The notes under the pieces were generated by a model. That model worked only from the letters and a program-made list of their open reading frames with translations, searched no databases and was not told the origin of the DNA. Below, one piece after another: positions 63,793-64,000 of a DNA stretch of 64,000 nucleotides (position 1 is its first letter; every line of letters starts with the position of its first letter). A program made the position numbers and the translations under genes. This DNA is from Baylisascaris procyonis (Eukaryota > Nematoda > Chromadorea > Rhabditida > Ascarididae). Where the stretch lies: positions 2,418,001 through 2,482,000 of the forward strand of contig JAZARR010000154.1 of assembly GCA_037389465.1 (NCBI GenBank), in the 5' to 3' direction.

Positions 63793-64000
63793 CTGCAATT
63801 TTCAATCATATTTCAGCCAGTGTAGCAATTTTTAATGGAGCTTTGAATTCTTGACAGATAGCGCGATGATGCCTCTGGGAAGCATGAACAACAAGCCCTA
63901 AGGGTATGATGGAAAAAGATCGGTGCCGCCAAAGCCTACTGAGCACCAAATTTATCACACCCTGAGATGTTAGCAAAGTAGAAATCAGTCAACTATTAAT
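63793..64000 (-). other. Lectin gene intron, right edge
   Basis: Upstream of the acceptor AAATTGCAG. No earlier lectin exon is recognisable in these 208 bases, so the 5' half is off-window. Confidence 0.5.

Overview
The window looks like nuclear DNA from a nematode. It is AT-rich, almost all splice acceptors are the worm-type TTTCAG/TTGCAG, and genes are split into many short exons with introns from about 50 bp to several kb. It also carries a large TWK-type two-pore potassium channel gene. No rRNA gene, intact tRNA gene, CRISPR array or bacterial feature was seen. Gene models were built by hand from splice sites, reading phase and family motifs. Only the three named genes rest on family recognition.

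Layout. (1) About 4.2-10.5 kb, plus strand: a TMEM120 (TACAN-like) six-pass membrane protein. Seven phase-consistent exons carry the whole membrane domain; the N-terminal coiled-coil exons are not resolved. (2) 10.5-28 kb: mostly intergenic or intronic. It holds a (GT)n tract, possible exons at 11.8-14.4 kb of uncertain strand, a GC-rich island with strong hairpins at 16.2-17.6 kb, one copy of a dispersed repeat, and two decayed LINE reverse-transcriptase fragments at 24.4-26.1 kb. (3) 28.1-29 kb: possible alternative first exons of the channel gene. (4) 32.9-33.5 kb, minus: a decayed coding stretch whose stops are nearly all TGA. (5) 38.7-39.6 kb, minus: a phase-consistent multi-exon gene of unknown function, possibly ending near 34.9 kb. 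(6) 40.2-60.1 kb, plus: the TWK channel, about 27 exons. It has an ordinary four-segment, two-pore core (TTIGYGN and STIGLGD filters) and a roughly 750-residue cytoplasmic tail with repeated short motifs. (7) 61.5-63.8 kb, minus: the 3' half of a VIP36/LMAN2-type L-type lectin that starts beyond the right edge and converges on the channel gene.

The three recognised genes do not form an operon. They are two plasma- or endomembrane proteins and one early-secretory-pathway cargo receptor. The strongest leads are the channel's very long tail with five I/VQT motifs and recurrent RSM(E/Q) modules, the minus-strand exons interleaved with its 5' end, the TGA-riddled reading frame at 33 kb, and the hairpin-rich GC island at 16 kb.
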